Shown: positions 19,584 to 27,876, counted from the first letter of the stretch. The stretch is 64,000 nucleotides of DNA from Limnobacter litoralis (GCF_030160455.1 NZ_BSOJ01000006.1:186001-250000), one strand, 5' to 3'. A program made the numbers and translations. Notes: generated by a model from the sequence alone, not told the origin.

Positions 19584-20269
19584 AGGGCCTCCGGTGTGCT
19601 TTCGAAATGTCCGTCCTGCATTCTGGCTCGAATCACTTTACGGGCCAGGTCTTGTGGATCACTCTTGATATGGCTTAACCGGGCGTCCATTTTTTTGCCC
19701 ATTTCTTCGAGCGGTGTTTTGACCTGTCGAACCAACGCGGTTTCAAGCTGTGAGGCCAGTCTGCGATTGGCCTCAATCAGTGCCTGTTCCAGTGCCTGGC
19801 CTATGCAATTGGCTTGATCGACTTGAATGCTTTCCAACTGTTTGATGACCGGCACCATAGCCTGAATCAGTTCATCTTTTAGGCTTTTTGCCTGATCACT
19901 GGAGTCGGATGTTTGCTTGACGAGCGCTGCAAGATATTCTTCGCCCACGCCTGCTTCAAACAGGCTGCCAATGGCTTCAACGAGAGCCCCGTTGACCAGG
20001 TTGGTTTGCGTGTGCAGTGTTTTTGAAAAATCGCGCCAGATGAATTCGAACTGTGTACCCTGAAAGACGCGGGAAAGTCCGGTCTTTCGGATCATTTCGT
20101 CGCCATCGGCCATTGATCGTACTGTGCCGCTGATTTTTTGCAAGGCGCTGCAAAGTGCTGCGGCTGTTCGCACGTAACGTGTGTAAAAGAAAAAGCCCGC
20201 AGTCAGCAACAGACAAATTACGACGGTCGGTGGCAGCATTTGCACAAAGCTAGTACCTGAATGTTCCAC
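19580..20269 (-). pseudogene. zorA: zorA-like gene with the MotA channel core missing
   Basis: The GTG start at 20269 has a GAGGAG ribosome site eight bases upstream. Residues about 12-30 form one membrane helix. GLSRVFQGTQFEFIWRDFSKTL resembles the segment before the MotA/TolQ domain in ZorA. The next residues (LFEAGVGEEYLAALVKQ, then a long Gln/Glu-rich helical tail) resemble the cytosolic tail that follows that domain. The three channel helices between them are absent, though the frame is kept. At 229 residues it is about one third of a typical ZorA. The family call rests on pattern memory and pairing with the zorB-like gene. It could instead be an unknown single-helix coiled-coil protein. 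Confidence 0.5.
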
Positions 20270-20477
20270 GGGTTGAACTCCTCGTATGGCGCAGGAAAAC
20301 AAGAATTTGTTAATCCGGCATTGGATTGGCTGGGAATAACTCCATAGCTAGGTCGCACACCTGGGATTAAAAGTTCCTTTGTCGCGAGTTTCGAGCCCAT
20401 CCTCCAGCCTTTCAGATGCATTTAAGTTACCCGTCAGTTATGCTTTGATCCTTCAATGGAATTTGCTGGATTTTTGT

Positions 20478-21548
20478 ATGCGCATGACCGCTCCGGTGGG
20501 CAGAATTTTGTCTGTCACCAAAAACCTGAAAGACCGCACCCTGAATGCCCAATCCATGGTGGCGGCTGGATCAACCCCTTACGAAGTGGTGTTTTCCGAC
20601 GACCTTTACAGCGTGCGGCACTATGCGTTGGATGCTGCAAAAAAGCGGTACGCCACACCCCTGGTCATCGTGTCGCCACTGGCGGTGAACATGCTGGTGT
20701 ATGACATTCACCCTGAGCGCAGTTTTGTGAAATATTTGTGTGATCAGGGTTTTGATGTGTACCTGATCGATTGGGGCAAGCCGACGCGCAAACACGCCGC
20801 TTACACGCTTGAAACTTACATTGACCAGTTTTTACCGAAATGCCTGGATGCCGTGCGCGAACATTCAGGGCAAGCCGAACTGAGCCTGCACGGCTGGAGC
20901 ATGGGCGGTGGCATGGCGGCCGTTCACGCCGCCAAGGTGAATTGCAAAGGCATCAAGAACCTGATTACGCTGGGCACCCCGATTGATGGCCATGCCAACG
21001 GTGCAGCCGGGCGGCAGTACAAGCGATTGTCGGGCCTGTTGAAGGCAGCGCGCATTAACTTGCGCAAGTTTCCGGCCCGCCTGTTTTACACCCCGGGTTG
21101 GGCCAATGTGATCGGCTTCAAGTTGTTGGACCCCGCCAGCGCGGTGAAAGGCTATGTGGGCCTGGTCAAGCAATTGCATGATCGTGCGTTTGTGGAGCAA
21201 CACGCCAACCAAGCGGCTTTCATCGAGAAATTGGAGGCATATCCAGGCGGCGCGCTGCGCGACTGGTTTTGCAGCATCTGGATGGAGAACGAAACGGCCC
21301 ACGGACAATTCACTGTGGGGCACGAGCAGGTGCATTTAAGCCAGGTGACTTGCCCCTTGCTTTGTGTGGCTGGCAAAAGCGACGCCCTTTCGAATGTGCC
21401 TTGTTCAAAGGGCATGATGAAGGTGGTGGGCAGTGCCGACAAAGAATTTTTTATCGGCCCCGGCGGACACATTGGCATCGTGAGCGGCAAAGAGGCCGCA
21501 GGCACCATTTGGGCCAAAACGTCGGCCTGGCTAGCTCAGCGTAGTTGA
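20478..21548 (+). CDS. PhaC-like alpha/beta hydrolase with Ser nucleophile
   Basis: The protein resembles class III polyhydroxyalkanoate synthases: TPYEVVFSDDLYSVRHY, PLAVNMLVYDIHPERSFVKY, GFDVYLIDWGKP and a C-terminal GGHIGIVSG with the catalytic His. The nucleophile elbow reads LHGWSMGGG. True PhaC has Cys at this place, whereas here it is Ser, more typical of a depolymerase, esterase or thioesterase. It may therefore hydrolyse rather than polymerise acyl-CoA or polyester. The start is unsure: ATG at 20478 or 20484, or an in-frame TTG at 20379, none with a good ribosome site. It converges with the next gene, overlapping by 18 bases. Confidence 0.75.
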   Translation: MRMTAPVGRILSVTKNLKDRTLNAQSMVAAGSTPYEVVFSDDLYSVRHYALDAAKKRYATPLVIVSPLAVNMLVYDIHPERSFVKYLCDQGFDVYLIDWGKPTRKHAAYTLETYIDQFLPKCLDAVREHSGQAELSLHGWSMGGGMAAVHAAKVNCKGIKNLITLGTPIDGHANGAAGRQYKRLSGLLKAARINLRKFPARLFYTPGWANVIGFKLLDPASAVKGYVGLVKQLHDRAFVEQHANQAAFIEKLEAYPGGALRDWFCSIWMENETAHGQFTVGHEQVHLSQVTCPLLCVAGKSDALSNVPCSKGMMKVVGSADKEFFIGPGGHIGIVSGKEAAGTIWAKTSAWLAQRS

Positions 21549-22199
21549 TTGAAAGACTTCTGATTCAAGCACTTCTACGCCCGGCCTGGCACGCAAAGCA
21601 CATTCGAGCATGATGCGGGCCAGGTTTTCAACAGGCACGCTGCGCATGCGCTTTGGCAGAAGGGGTTTGGCGATTCGGCTGACAAGCAGGCCAAGTTCTT
21701 CGCCGGGGCGTTTCTCCGATCGATTGCCATCCAGCAGTCCTGGTCTGGCCAGTGTTACCGACTCAAATCCGGCTTCTACCACGGCTTTTTCAGCTTCGCC
21801 CTTGGTTCGAAGATAAAGGCCTCTGGCCTTCGGATTGGCCATCATGGCTGAATTCAGAACGAAGGTGTGAACGCCATTCAAACTGGCAATTCGAGCCAGC
21901 TGGGCGGGGTAATGCAGGTCAACCCGCCGAAATGCCTCGGCTGTTTTTGCAATCTTGATGGTGGTGCCCAGTGTGCAAATGACCGCATCGGCATTTTCCC
22001 ACCAGGGTGCGGTCTCAGGCATTTGATCAAAATCGATGAGCTGGTCGAGCAGCTTGGGCTGAGGTGGCAGGGGCTTTCGGGTTAATGCCACCACTTTGCC
22101 GACCTGCGGATGGGCCAGCGCAAGCTTCATGACGGCCTGGCCGACGACGCCTGTGGCACCGGCAAGAATAAGGGTTTTGGTGTTGCCTGAGTTGGGCAT
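21531..22199 (-). CDS. NAD(P)-binding atypical SDR-like protein (TIP30/YbjT type)
   Basis: A 222-residue Rossmann-fold protein. The N-terminal ILAGATGVVGQAVMKLAL is the dinucleotide-binding loop. Next come VICTLGTT, FVLNSAMMANPKARGLYLRTKGEAEKAV (a YxxxK-like site) and LARPGLLDGNRSE, as in the HTATIP2/YbjT-like group often called NAD-dependent epimerase-like or semialdehyde-dehydrogenase-like. The substrate is unknown. It begins after a 24-base gap from the end of the histidine kinase cluster on the same strand, though it need not be co-regulated with it. Confidence 0.75.
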   Translation of the reverse strand: MPNSGNTKTLILAGATGVVGQAVMKLALAHPQVGKVVALTRKPLPPQPKLLDQLIDFDQMPETAPWWENADAVICTLGTTIKIAKTAEAFRRVDLHYPAQLARIASLNGVHTFVLNSAMMANPKARGLYLRTKGEAEKAVVEAGFESVTLARPGLLDGNRSEKRPGEELGLLVSRIAKPLLPKRMRSVPVENLARIMLECALRARPGVEVLESEVFQSTTLS

Positions 22200-22223
22200 G
22201 TATGGCCTTGTGCGGGTGATCGG

Positions 22224-23579
22224 TCAACTCAGTTTAGGCAAACTTAAACTGATCTTCAATCCATGTGGTTGTAGATTGGTGGCTTCTAGCGTGCCTTTGT
22301 GAACTTCGACGGTTTTTTTCACGATGGCCAGGCCAAGGCCGTTGCCAGCCAGCGGGCCGATCTTGAAAAAGGGGGTAAACAGCTTGTCAATGGCGTCGGC
22401 CGGAACACCTGGGCCCTCATCGCGAATGTGGATTTGAAGTCGCTGTTGGTTGTCGGGGTAGCAATCGACTGTGACAGCGCTGCCCTCGGGGGTGTATCGC
22501 AGGGCGTTGCGAAGCAGGTTTTCAAACGCGCCCTGAAGGGCTTCAGGATCGCATCTGGACAGCCATTTTTGAAGGGCGCAATTGACGACGACGCGTCGAT
22601 TGCAGTTCTGTGCTTCAAACTGGGCGTCATCAATTACAGCATTCAAAAGATCAATCACATTGTGCGTGCTGAAGCTGCCTGAGTTGATGCCCGTTTCCAG
22701 TCGCGACAGGTTGAGCAACTCTCCGATCAGGCGATCCAGTCGTTCGGCCTCAAGTTCGATTCTGGACAGGCTTTTTTCAAGATTCGCCGGGCTTTGACGC
22801 GCCAGGCCCGTCGCCATGTTCAAGCGCGCCAAAGGTGAACGCAGTTCATGCGACACATCATGCAACAGGGTTTGATGCTGTTTGATGTGCCTTTCGATCT
22901 GCTCAGCCATGGCGTCAAATCCGCTGAGCAGCTCGCCCATTTCGTCTTTGCGTGGTGAATCAGGTGCAATGCGAATACCCAGTTCACCGCGACCAGCCTG
23001 CTCAAAGGCCCGCTTCAGTTTGCGCAAGGGGCTGCTGAAGTTGTAGGCCAGGCCACCGGCAAACAGCACGCTGGCCAGCATGGCAACCACCACCCCCAGC
23101 GTTGGAAAGGGGGGCAATGGGGGTTCCAACGCCTTCTCAGGGTCTTTGTGGATGCGCTTTTGAGGCACGCGAGGTGGCTTGGGAATGAACAGAACCCATT
23201 GACTGCCATCCACTGCGGTCACCTGAATGATGCCGTCTTCATCAGACTTTTCGGTTCCCAGATTTTTGATCCGTTCATTGATGTTGTCTGGAATGCCTCT
23301 GCCGAGCAGTTCTTTGCCGTCTTGTGACACCGCGAAAATGGGCATGGTTTGCCCTGTTCGGCTCCGACCTTTGACGAGTACCCTTTCAAGGGCTTTCGGG
23401 CCTTTTCCCTCAATGATTTCTTGTGCGGTTTCAAGCAGGAATTGGGCGCGCGGGCCTTCTGCGAGATCGGTGCTGTGCGGCTTTTCGCGCAACAAATACA
23501 GCACGGCCCCTGTAGCGCCCGCAGCTAGAATCAAGCAAAGCCAGAATCCGAAAAAGAATTTCCAAAACAGTTTTCCCAT
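22224..23579 (-). CDS. CpxA-like sensor histidine kinase
   Basis: A 451-residue inner-membrane kinase. Helix 1 lies at about residues 6-30. A periplasmic domain follows (about 31-165, containing a Pro-rich PPRVPQKR and PLPPFPTLG stretch), then helix 2, HAMP, and the H-box LLHDVSHELRSPLARLN with the phospho-His. The ATPase domain has FENLLRNALRYTPEG, RDEGPGVP and GNGLGLAIVKKTVEVH. The regulator gene is directly upstream with a two-base gap, so they form one operon. The CpxR-type box in front of that regulator and the CpxP-like divergent gene support a Cpx-like envelope-stress role. Sequence alone cannot exclude a relative such as RstB. Confidence 0.85.
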   Translation of the reverse strand: MGKLFWKFFFGFWLCLILAAGATGAVLYLLREKPHSTDLAEGPRAQFLLETAQEIIEGKGPKALERVLVKGRSRTGQTMPIFAVSQDGKELLGRGIPDNINERIKNLGTEKSDEDGIIQVTAVDGSQWVLFIPKPPRVPQKRIHKDPEKALEPPLPPFPTLGVVVAMLASVLFAGGLAYNFSSPLRKLKRAFEQAGRGELGIRIAPDSPRKDEMGELLSGFDAMAEQIERHIKQHQTLLHDVSHELRSPLARLNMATGLARQSPANLEKSLSRIELEAERLDRLIGELLNLSRLETGINSGSFSTHNVIDLLNAVIDDAQFEAQNCNRRVVVNCALQKWLSRCDPEALQGAFENLLRNALRYTPEGSAVTVDCYPDNQQRLQIHIRDEGPGVPADAIDKLFTPFFKIGPLAGNGLGLAIVKKTVEVHKGTLEATNLQPHGLKISLSLPKLS

Positions 23580-23581
23580 GG

Positions 23582-24268
23582 TTACACCAGGCTGAGTTGG
23601 TAACCCTTGCCACGGATGGTGTGCAGTACCAGCGCAGAAGGCGACTCTCCGCTGAGTCCGAGTTTGTTGCGAATGTTGCTCAGGTGCACGTCCACGCTGC
23701 GGTCAAAGCGCTCAAGCTTCTTGCCCAGCCCTTCTTCGCTCAGGGTTTCTTTGCTGACCACTTGACCGGCCTGTCTGACCAGCAAGGTCAGCAGGTTGAA
23801 TTCGGCGCTGGTCAAATCGATGTCCTGGCCATCCAGAATGACCTTTCGTTTGCCCGGATTGACCACCAGTGGTCCCAATTCAAGGCTTTGGTTGGGGTTG
23901 GCGGGTTCGGAAATGCGGCGAAGTACAGCGCGCACGCGAGCAACAATCTCACGGGGCATGCAGGGTTTGGGGACATAGTCATCGGAGCCCAATTCAAGCC
24001 CGATGATGCGATCAATGTTGTCGCCTTTGGCCGTCAGCATAATGACGGGGATGTTCATTTTGGCGCGGATGGCCTTCAGGGTGTCCAGCCCGCTCTGCTC
24101 CGGCATCATGACGTCGAGAATCACGAGGTTGTAGCTGCCCGCTTCGAGTTTTTTCAGGCCCTCAACGGGGCTTGGGCAATGCTCCGCCTCAAAGCCTTCG
24201 CCTTGCAGGTACTGGCACAGCATGTCGCCCAGTTCAATGTCGTCGTCGATGTGAAGTATTTTTGCCAT
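23582..24268 (-). CDS. CpxR-like OmpR-family response regulator
   Basis: A 228-residue DNA-binding regulator. The receiver domain has HIDDDIE, the phospho-Asp in LVILDVMMPEQSGLD, MLTAKGD and the Lys in DYVPKP. A winged-helix domain follows (LTSAEFNLLTLLVRQAGQVVSKETL, RSVDVHLSNIRNKLG, RGKGYQL). It is the first gene of the minus-strand regulator-kinase operon. The region between it and the divergent CpxP/Spy-like gene has an exact CpxR consensus box, which suggests it activates that gene and its own operon. Confidence 0.88.
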   Translation of the reverse strand: MAKILHIDDDIELGDMLCQYLQGEGFEAEHCPSPVEGLKKLEAGSYNLVILDVMMPEQSGLDTLKAIRAKMNIPVIMLTAKGDNIDRIIGLELGSDDYVPKPCMPREIVARVRAVLRRISEPANPNQSLELGPLVVNPGKRKVILDGQDIDLTSAEFNLLTLLVRQAGQVVSKETLSEEGLGKKLERFDRSVDVHLSNIRNKLGLSGESPSALVLHTIRGKGYQLSLV

Positions 24269-24319
24269 GTCGGAATCTTAGCTGAAACCCGTCAATGTCG
24301 TGAAAGTCCCTTTTCCGCC

Positions 24320-24355
24320 TTTACCCTTCTTTACAAAAACTGCAACCCTCTTTAC
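24320..24355 (-). promoter_or_regulatory. CpxR-type box GTAAA-N5-GTAAA plus a third half-site
   Basis: Read on the minus strand, bases 24334-24320 are GTAAAGAAGGGTAAA, an exact match to the CpxR consensus GTAAA-N5-GTAAA. A further GTAAA half-site lies at 24355-24351. Half-site spacing of 10 and 21 bases puts all three on the same DNA face. The site sits between the regulator start (24268) and the CpxP/Spy-like start (24410). Confidence 0.7.
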
Positions 24356-24409
24356 GGAGCCCTACCCTACGATGAAGGCGTTGGTTGAATTGATCCCAAG
24401 GAGACTCAA

Positions 24410-24937
24410 ATGAATGCAAACAAGACGACGGCCCGTTACATCAAGCAAATGTTGGCAGTGACTGCCATGGCCATGGCCATTCCGATGGTGTCCAACGCGG
24501 CCAGCGACGACTCGATTGGCGACCGCCAGGGCACTGAACAGCAGCAGCCCAGGGGCCATCATGGTCATCATGGTCGTGAACCAGGCATGAAGATGCTTGA
24601 GCAACTGAATTTGACGGATGCACAGAAGGCGCAGGTCAAGCAAATCATGGCGTCTCAAAAGGCGGACATTCGCGAGAGCTGGAAGGCTCGAAAAGACATG
24701 CGCAAGCAGCTCGATCAGTTGACCGAGGCGCCAGAGTTTGACAAGGCCAAGGCAGATCAATTGATTCGAAACATGCAGGACAGCGAACGATTGAATCAAC
24801 TGAAAATGCTGGAGGCCCGCCACCAGATCTACATGGTGCTGACCCCCGAGCAACGCGCCAAGGCGCACACATTGCGCACCGAGCATGAACAACAAATGCG
24901 TGACCACATGCCGCCCCCACCACCGATCAATGGTTAA
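24410..24937 (+). CDS. CpxP/Spy-family periplasmic protein
   Basis: A 175-residue exported protein. The signal peptide is long, with a hydrophobic core at about 14-28 and a likely cut after SNAAS. A His-rich patch (HHGHHG, about residues 48-54) could bind metal. The helical LTxxQ-type domain follows: LNLTDAQKAQVKQI, and later MVLTPEQRAKAH, the two repeats of the family. In Enterobacteria such proteins chaperone periplasmic proteins and restrain CpxA. The ribosome site AAGGAG precedes ATG at 24410. Divergence from the CpxR-like regulator with a shared box supports that role here. Confidence 0.85.
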   Translation: MNANKTTARYIKQMLAVTAMAMAIPMVSNAASDDSIGDRQGTEQQQPRGHHGHHGREPGMKMLEQLNLTDAQKAQVKQIMASQKADIRESWKARKDMRKQLDQLTEAPEFDKAKADQLIRNMQDSERLNQLKMLEARHQIYMVLTPEQRAKAHTLRTEHEQQMRDHMPPPPPING

Positions 24938-25036
24938 TCGGTTTGGCTTGTAGGTAGTTTTCCATTCACCTTTTGGCGTACTCTTCTTGTTGCCTTTTTG
25001 CCCCTATACTGTCACTCAAATTCAGAGGAGACAGCC

Positions 25037-25810
25037 ATGGGGCAAATTTTTTTGAAAGGCGCGGCCGCGGGTCTGCTGGTGTGTTGTGTAGCCAGTGCGC
25101 ATGCGGATACAGACAGCCTGTTGATGACCTACAGTTTTGACAGCCTGAAGGGCAAGTTCGGGCAAACGCAGGAAACGAAAGCCAAGGCATTTACCTTGGG
25201 TGCCACTTACGTAACGCCGAGTTATCGCGCTTCAATTTTCGTGCCCTATATTTCGCTGGAAGGCCCCGGCACTTTCGTGAACGGCACCGTAACCAACTCC
25301 ACCAATCAGTCCACCCGCAAAGAAAGTGGTTTGGGTGACGTATTGACGACCTTGTCCACCGATTTCATCGGCGGGCCCACTGCCTTGGGTTGGACCGTGG
25401 GTGCAACAGGTTTGCTGAAGTTGCCCGTGGGCAACGAGGACAAAGGCTTGGGCACAGGTAAAACCGACTACGCTGCTCAAGGCGACTTTGCCTATCGATT
25501 CAAGGATGGATTTTCCTTGAACGGCAACTACGGTCGGCAAATTTATGGAAAAAGTGCAACGGTTCAATTGAAGGACGGCAACTATTATGGGCTGGGCTTT
25601 GGCCTGGCCTTGAGCAATGAGTTGAACCTGAATTTCAATGCAACAAAGCGGGATGCGATTGTGGCCGGTGGCCAAGACCGCAAAGAACGAACCATTTCAG
25701 GTGTGTACGCTTTTGGCCCGACCTCGGCCTTGCAAGTCGGCTACACCAAGGGTTACAGCCAGGCCAGCCCGGACAAGGCATTTTCGGCTAGCCTGATTTT
25801 TCAGCAGTAA
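25037..25810 (+). CDS. Small outer-membrane beta-barrel-like protein, hypothetical
   Basis: A 257-residue exported protein. The signal peptide is MGQIFLKGAAAGLLVCCV then ASAHA, with a likely cut after AHA. The mature part alternates short amphipathic strands rich in Gly, Tyr, Thr and Phe (for example FSLNGNYGRQIYG, YYGLGFGLAL, LNLNFNATKRD) and ends in FSASLIFQQ, as expected for a barrel. I do not recognise a family; about 10-12 strands seem likely. ATG at 25037 has GAGGAG at 25025-25030. A terminator hairpin follows. Confidence 0.65.
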   Translation: MGQIFLKGAAAGLLVCCVASAHADTDSLLMTYSFDSLKGKFGQTQETKAKAFTLGATYVTPSYRASIFVPYISLEGPGTFVNGTVTNSTNQSTRKESGLGDVLTTLSTDFIGGPTALGWTVGATGLLKLPVGNEDKGLGTGKTDYAAQGDFAYRFKDGFSLNGNYGRQIYGKSATVQLKDGNYYGLGFGLALSNELNLNFNATKRDAIVAGGQDRKERTISGVYAFGPTSALQVGYTKGYSQASPDKAFSASLIFQQ

Positions 25811-25847
25811 TCACCGAACCGAACAGATCTGATTTTTAAGACGCAAA

Positions 25848-25884
25848 CCCGCATTCAGGTTTAGAATGCGGGCTTGTTACTTTT
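25848..25884 (+). terminator. Terminator after the barrel-like gene
   Basis: A nine-base-pair stem CCCGCATTC/GAATGCGGG (25848-25856 with 25864-25872), seven-base loop, followed by CTTGTTACTTTT. The T tract is interrupted. It lies 37 bases after the stop and just before the carbonic anhydrase. Confidence 0.6.
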
Positions 25885-25898
25885 AAAACAGGTGGGCT

Positions 25899-26561
25899 GT
25901 GCCCGACCAATTGCAGCATCTGCTGGATGCCAACAAAGTGTGGGCGACTGCCCAGCTTGACCGCGATCCCGAATTTTTCAGTCGCCTCGAGAATCAGCAA
26001 ACCCCCGAATTTTTCTGGATCGGTTGCTCGGACAGCCGTGTGCCCGCCAACACGATCGTGAACCTGGACCCCGGTGAAGTGTTTGTGCATCGCAATGTGG
26101 CCAATCAGGTTTTTCATGGCGATCTGAACGCCCAGTCGGCCACGCAGTACGCCGTGGAGGTGTTAAAGGTCAAGCACATCATGATCGTGGGCCATTACGG
26201 CTGCGGTGGCGTACGTGCAGCCATGCATGGTGAAAGGCTGGGTTTGGCGGACGCCTGGATCAGGCCCATTCACCAGCTTGCCAAACACCATGGCATATTA
26301 AGCCGCCTGACGCCGGAGACGGAATCCCGCTGTATGGATGAGTTGTGTGAATTGAACGTGATCGAGCAGGTGCGCAGGCTTTGCGAGAGCACCTTGATTG
26401 AAGACGCTTGGGACCGGGGGCAGAGCTTGACTGTTCACGGCTGGATTTACAGCCTCAAAGATGGTTTGGTGCGCAATATGCACGCCACTACCTCGGCCGA
26501 AAGTGACATTGAAATTGTGCATGCCAAAGCCATTGAAGCGCTGAAAGCGCGTTACAAATAA
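25899..26561 (+). CDS. can: Beta-class carbonic anhydrase
   Basis: Interconverts CO2 and bicarbonate using zinc, in the cytosol. The zinc and catalytic residues are visible: Cys and Asp-Arg in FWIGCSDSRVPA (about residue 43), and His and Cys in VGHYGCGGVRAA (about 98-101). At 220 residues it fits the Can-type clade. The GTG start at 25899 has the purine-rich site AGGTGGG just upstream. Confidence 0.93.
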   Translation: MPDQLQHLLDANKVWATAQLDRDPEFFSRLENQQTPEFFWIGCSDSRVPANTIVNLDPGEVFVHRNVANQVFHGDLNAQSATQYAVEVLKVKHIMIVGHYGCGGVRAAMHGERLGLADAWIRPIHQLAKHHGILSRLTPETESRCMDELCELNVIEQVRRLCESTLIEDAWDRGQSLTVHGWIYSLKDGLVRNMHATTSAESDIEIVHAKAIEALKARYK

Positions 26562-26589
26562 AAATTTGTGGTCTAGAATGAAGATTGAT

Positions 26590-26609
26590 ATTCAAACAAA
26601 CGTTTGAAT
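26590..26609. promoter_or_regulatory. TetR-type operator upstream of the 26637-27876 unit
   Basis: Inverted repeat ATTCAAAC-N4-GTTTGAAT. It contains the ten-base core CAAACGTTTG (26597-26606), also found in the palindrome at 30700-30717. A weak promoter TTGTGG-N17-TATTCA (26566-26594) overlaps its left side, so binding would block initiation. The likely ligand is the TetR protein encoded at 27286; that is inference. Confidence 0.55.
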
Positions 26610-26636
26610 ATTGAACACCACATCTTCATGGAGACA

Positions 26637-26852
26637 ATGATGGGATTTTCTACGCAGTCCAAACTGGGCGATCTGCTCGACAACGACCAGACCAAGGCCA
26701 TTCTTGAAAAGCACATGCCTGGCATTTCCACCCACCCGCAAATTGCGATGGGTCGCGGCTTTCCCCTGGCAGTGGTTGCCAACTTCTCTGGCGGCATGAT
26801 CACCCAGGACATGCTCGACGCGGTGGACACTGAACTGTCTGCGCTCGGTTAA
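26637..26852 (+). CDS. Small hypothetical protein resembling a C-terminal hydrolase module
   Basis: A 71-residue cytosolic protein starting at ATG 26637 with GGAG upstream. Its text (GDLLDNDQTKAILEKHMPG, HPQIAMGRGFPL, a final DMLDAVDTELSALG) resembles a short domain I recall at the C-terminus of some glycosidases and other hydrolases, here free-standing. Function unknown. It is first in a three-gene unit with a GNAT protein (start directly after its stop) and a TetR regulator, under a palindromic operator. Confidence 0.65.
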   Translation: MMGFSTQSKLGDLLDNDQTKAILEKHMPGISTHPQIAMGRGFPLAVVANFSGGMITQDMLDAVDTELSALG

Positions 26853-27272
26853 ATGGTTCATGTCGATTGCGCGGCCTGGCACCTGTGTTCCGTGTGGGCA
26901 AAGCCCATTCGGAAGGCGGTTTTCGTGCAAGAGCAGGGCATCGATGAATCTGAGGAATGGGATGAGGCGGACGCCACTGCGGTGCACGCAATTGCCTGGT
27001 TGAACGATCAGGCGGTGGGCACCGGGCGTTTGTTGGTCGATGGAAAAATTGGCCGTATGGCTGTGCACAAGAACTACCGTGGTAAAGGAGTCGGCGCAGC
27101 CATTCTGAACACATTGATTGAATTGGCCCGGCAGCAGGGACATGACAGAGTCACTTTGAGTGCCCAAGCGGCTGCCATTGGATTTTATGAACACTGGGGA
27201 TTTGTGCCCGTTGGGCCAGCTCATGAAGAAGTGGGCATTGCGCATCAGTGGATGTGTCTGGAATTGAATTAA
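26853..27272 (+). CDS. GNAT family N-acetyltransferase (ElaA/YjcF-like)
   Basis: A 139-residue acetyltransferase. The N-terminal part has IRKAVFVQEQGIDESEEWDE, typical of the YjcF/ElaA-like subgroup. The acetyl-CoA loop reads RMAVHKNYRGKGVGAAIL. The C-terminus has LSAQAAAIGFYEHWGF. The substrate cannot be told from sequence. Its ATG abuts the stop of the small upstream gene, so translation is coupled; TetR follows 13 bases later. Confidence 0.82.
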   Translation: MVHVDCAAWHLCSVWAKPIRKAVFVQEQGIDESEEWDEADATAVHAIAWLNDQAVGTGRLLVDGKIGRMAVHKNYRGKGVGAAILNTLIELARQQGHDRVTLSAQAAAIGFYEHWGFVPVGPAHEEVGIAHQWMCLELN

Positions 27273-27285
27273 AAAGGTTTCAACC

Positions 27286-27876
27286 GTGTTGAAGGCAACA
27301 AAAGAATCAAAAGGACCCGATGACGGTCGAAGGGGTGACATTGTGCGGGCAGCGGCTAGGCTGTTTCGCGACAAAGGTTACGACGGTGCCAGCATGCGCG
27401 CCATTGCCAATGCGGTCGGCATGCAGTGCGGCAGTCCGTTTTATCATTTCGCCAGCAAGCAGGACATTCTGGTTGCCGTGGTTGAGGAGGGCCTGCGCCA
27501 AGGGCTTGAGAAAACCAGGGCGGTGATCTCACCAAGCTTGATTGCGCGTGAACAATTTCTGGCACTCGTGAAAGTGCACCTTTCTATCATTCTCGAAGAA
27601 GGCAATGATTTCATCCCCGTGATGTTGTACAACTGGCGTTGCCTGGATGACATGCATCAAAGGCGGTTGATTGCCACCAAAGACGAGTACGACGCGATCT
27701 GGCAAGATGCGATCAATGCGCTGGCCAAGGACGGCCTGATTCAATCTGAGCCCAAGTTTGCCCGGCTGATGATATTGGGTTCCATGAATTTTATGGTGAC
27801 TTGGTACAAGCAAAGGCCGGGCGACAGCCTGGAAACCCTGGCAGACAAAGTGGTTCAGTTCTGCCTGTGTTCATAA
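27286..27876 (+). CDS. TetR family regulator, possible AtuR-like repressor of the terpene cluster
   Basis: A 196-residue repressor. The N-terminal helix-turn-helix spans about residues 17-62 (IVRAAARLFRDKGYDGASMR, then a recognition helix with GSPFYHFASKQDIL). The ligand-binding C-terminal domain is of the type seen in acyl-CoA-responsive regulators. GTG start at 27286. A palindrome sharing the core CAAACGTTTG lies both before its own unit (26590) and in the divergent promoter of the atu-type cluster (30700). I therefore propose self-repression and control of that cluster, with an acyl-CoA inducer. That last step is inference. Confidence 0.75.
   Translation: MLKATKESKGPDDGRRGDIVRAAARLFRDKGYDGASMRAIANAVGMQCGSPFYHFASKQDILVAVVEEGLRQGLEKTRAVISPSLIAREQFLALVKVHLSIILEEGNDFIPVMLYNWRCLDDMHQRRLIATKDEYDAIWQDAINALAKDGLIQSEPKFARLMILGSMNFMVTWYKQRPGDSLETLADKVVQFCLCS

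Noticed and set aside
17745-20269. A novel three-gene system combining an export gate with a stator pair
   Set aside because: All three products are truncated or lack their core, and the first two meet at one joint, so decay explains them better than a working system.
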